Shown here: positions 63,402-64,000 of the stretch, in pieces
How the letters are laid out: every line of letters starts with the position of its first letter
Numbering within the stretch: the first letter of the stretch is position 1
Assembly: GCA_009746045.1 (NCBI GenBank)
Contig: RPFO01000188.1
Coordinates: 908,035-972,034, forward strand
Length of the DNA: 64,000 nt
Direction of reading: 5' to 3'
Source: Mesostigma viride
Taxonomy: Eukaryota > Streptophyta > Mesostigmatophyceae > Mesostigmatales > Mesostigmataceae
Program-made: the position numbers and the translations under genes
Notes under the pieces: model-generated
What the model saw: the letters and a program-made list of their open reading frames with translations, nothing else
The model's database searches: none
What the model was told of the DNA's origin: nothing

Positions 63402-64000
63402 GTGGGGGTGCAGAGTACGTGGCCGACTACTTTTGCAAGCTGGGGGTGCAGAGTACGTGGTCAGCTACTTTTGCAAGGTGGGGGTGCAGAGTACGTGGCC
63501 GACTACTTTTGCAAGCTGGGGGTGCAGAGTACGTGGTCAGCTACTTTTGCAAGGTGGGGGTGCAGAGTACGTGGCCGACTACTTTTGCAAGCTGGGGGTG
63601 CAGAGTACGTGGCCGACTACTTTTGCAAGGTGGGGGTGCAGAGTACGTGGTTGACTACTTTTGCAAGCTGGGGGTGCAGAGTACGTGGCCGACTACTTTT
63701 GCAAGCTGGGGGTGCAGAGTACGTGGCCGACTACTTTTGCAAGGTGGGGGTGCAGAGTACGTGGCCGACTACTTTTGCAAGGTGGGGGTGCAGAGTACGT
63801 GGCCGACTACTTTTGCAAGCTGGGGTGCAGAGTACGTGGCCGACTACTTTTGCAATGTGGGGGTGCAGAGTACGTGGCCGACTACTTTTGCAAGCTGGGG
63901 GTGCAGAGTACGTGGTCAGCTACTTTTGCAAGGTGGGGGTGCAGAGTACGTGGCCGACTACTTTTGCAAGCTGGGGGTGCAGAGTACGTGGTCAGCTACT
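63402..64000. repeat. 38-nt array made of exon 13 end plus donor, runs off the window
   Basis: Each unit is GTGGGGGTGCAG followed by AGTACGTGGCCGACTACTTT, TGCAAG. Exon 13 ends GCAGAATACGTGATCAACTA, CTTTTGCAAG and continues GTGGGGGTGCAG. So every unit holds a copy of the last 26 or so exon bases, a GTGGGG donor and a GTGCAG acceptor-like end. About 16 units in the window; variants alternate GGCCGA with GGTCAGC, and CAAGGTGGGG with CAAGCTGGGG, the latter destroying the donor. Confidence 0.93.

Noticed and set aside
63402..64000. CRISPR-like array
   Set aside because: Units are contiguous tandem copies without unique spacers, in a eukaryotic intron; the same holds for all the other arrays.

Overview
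This is nuclear DNA from a eukaryote. Genes carry GT-AG introns, coding exons are GC-rich against AT-richer introns, and most of the window is transposons and simple or minisatellite repeats. One gene (CFAP161) encodes a ciliary doublet-microtubule protein, so the organism makes motile flagella. A CACTA transposon with a DUF4216-like protein, together with (T)GCAG acceptors and GC-rich exons, suggests an alga of the green lineage. That placement is inference.

Host genes. (1) 434-1129 (+), last exon of an unrecognised basic protein. (2) 9391-11987 (-), a three-exon CFAP161 with a C-terminal EF-hand extension. (3) 13479-14978 (+), an intronless PPX1/prune-type exopolyphosphatase of the DHH superfamily. 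(4) 44960 to beyond 63401 (+), a gene of at least 13 exons for a Ser/Pro-rich, then coiled-coil protein of at least 870 residues that I do not recognise; its 3' end lies outside the window.

Mobile DNA. A full-length-looking LINE (E) on the minus strand runs from about 32710 to 21127. It is split by three nested insertions: a piggyBac-like element (28042-30898), a tail-to-tail twin of an R2-type element with a restriction-like endonuclease (22526-25115), and a palindromic hairpin element present twice (about 21515-22372). Truncated LINE copies and ORF1-only 'half-LINEs' lie at 5-9 kb and 15-21 kb. A CACTA element with subterminal GTGAGAAA-type arrays occupies 33413-37817. A hAT-like element with a 16-bp inverted repeat and 8-bp target duplication occupies 40238-44205. 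A small inverted-repeat element carries a GGAT microsatellite: short at 44345-44541, expanded to about 328 units inside an intron at 51764-53240.

Simple repeats. Positions 1688-3978 hold three abutting tetranucleotide tracts (CCCA, CGCA, CCCT). Introns of the large gene hold separate minisatellites with units of 94, 69, 66, 36, 22, 21, 44, 32, 52 and 38 nt.

The most unusual signal is a rule that holds across two genes. Many introns contain tandem or degenerate copies of the end of the neighbouring exon plus its splice donor, and some carry copies of the acceptor plus exon start. Several minisatellites appear to have grown from these junction copies. I have not seen this described as a systematic feature and regard it as the main candidate for novelty.
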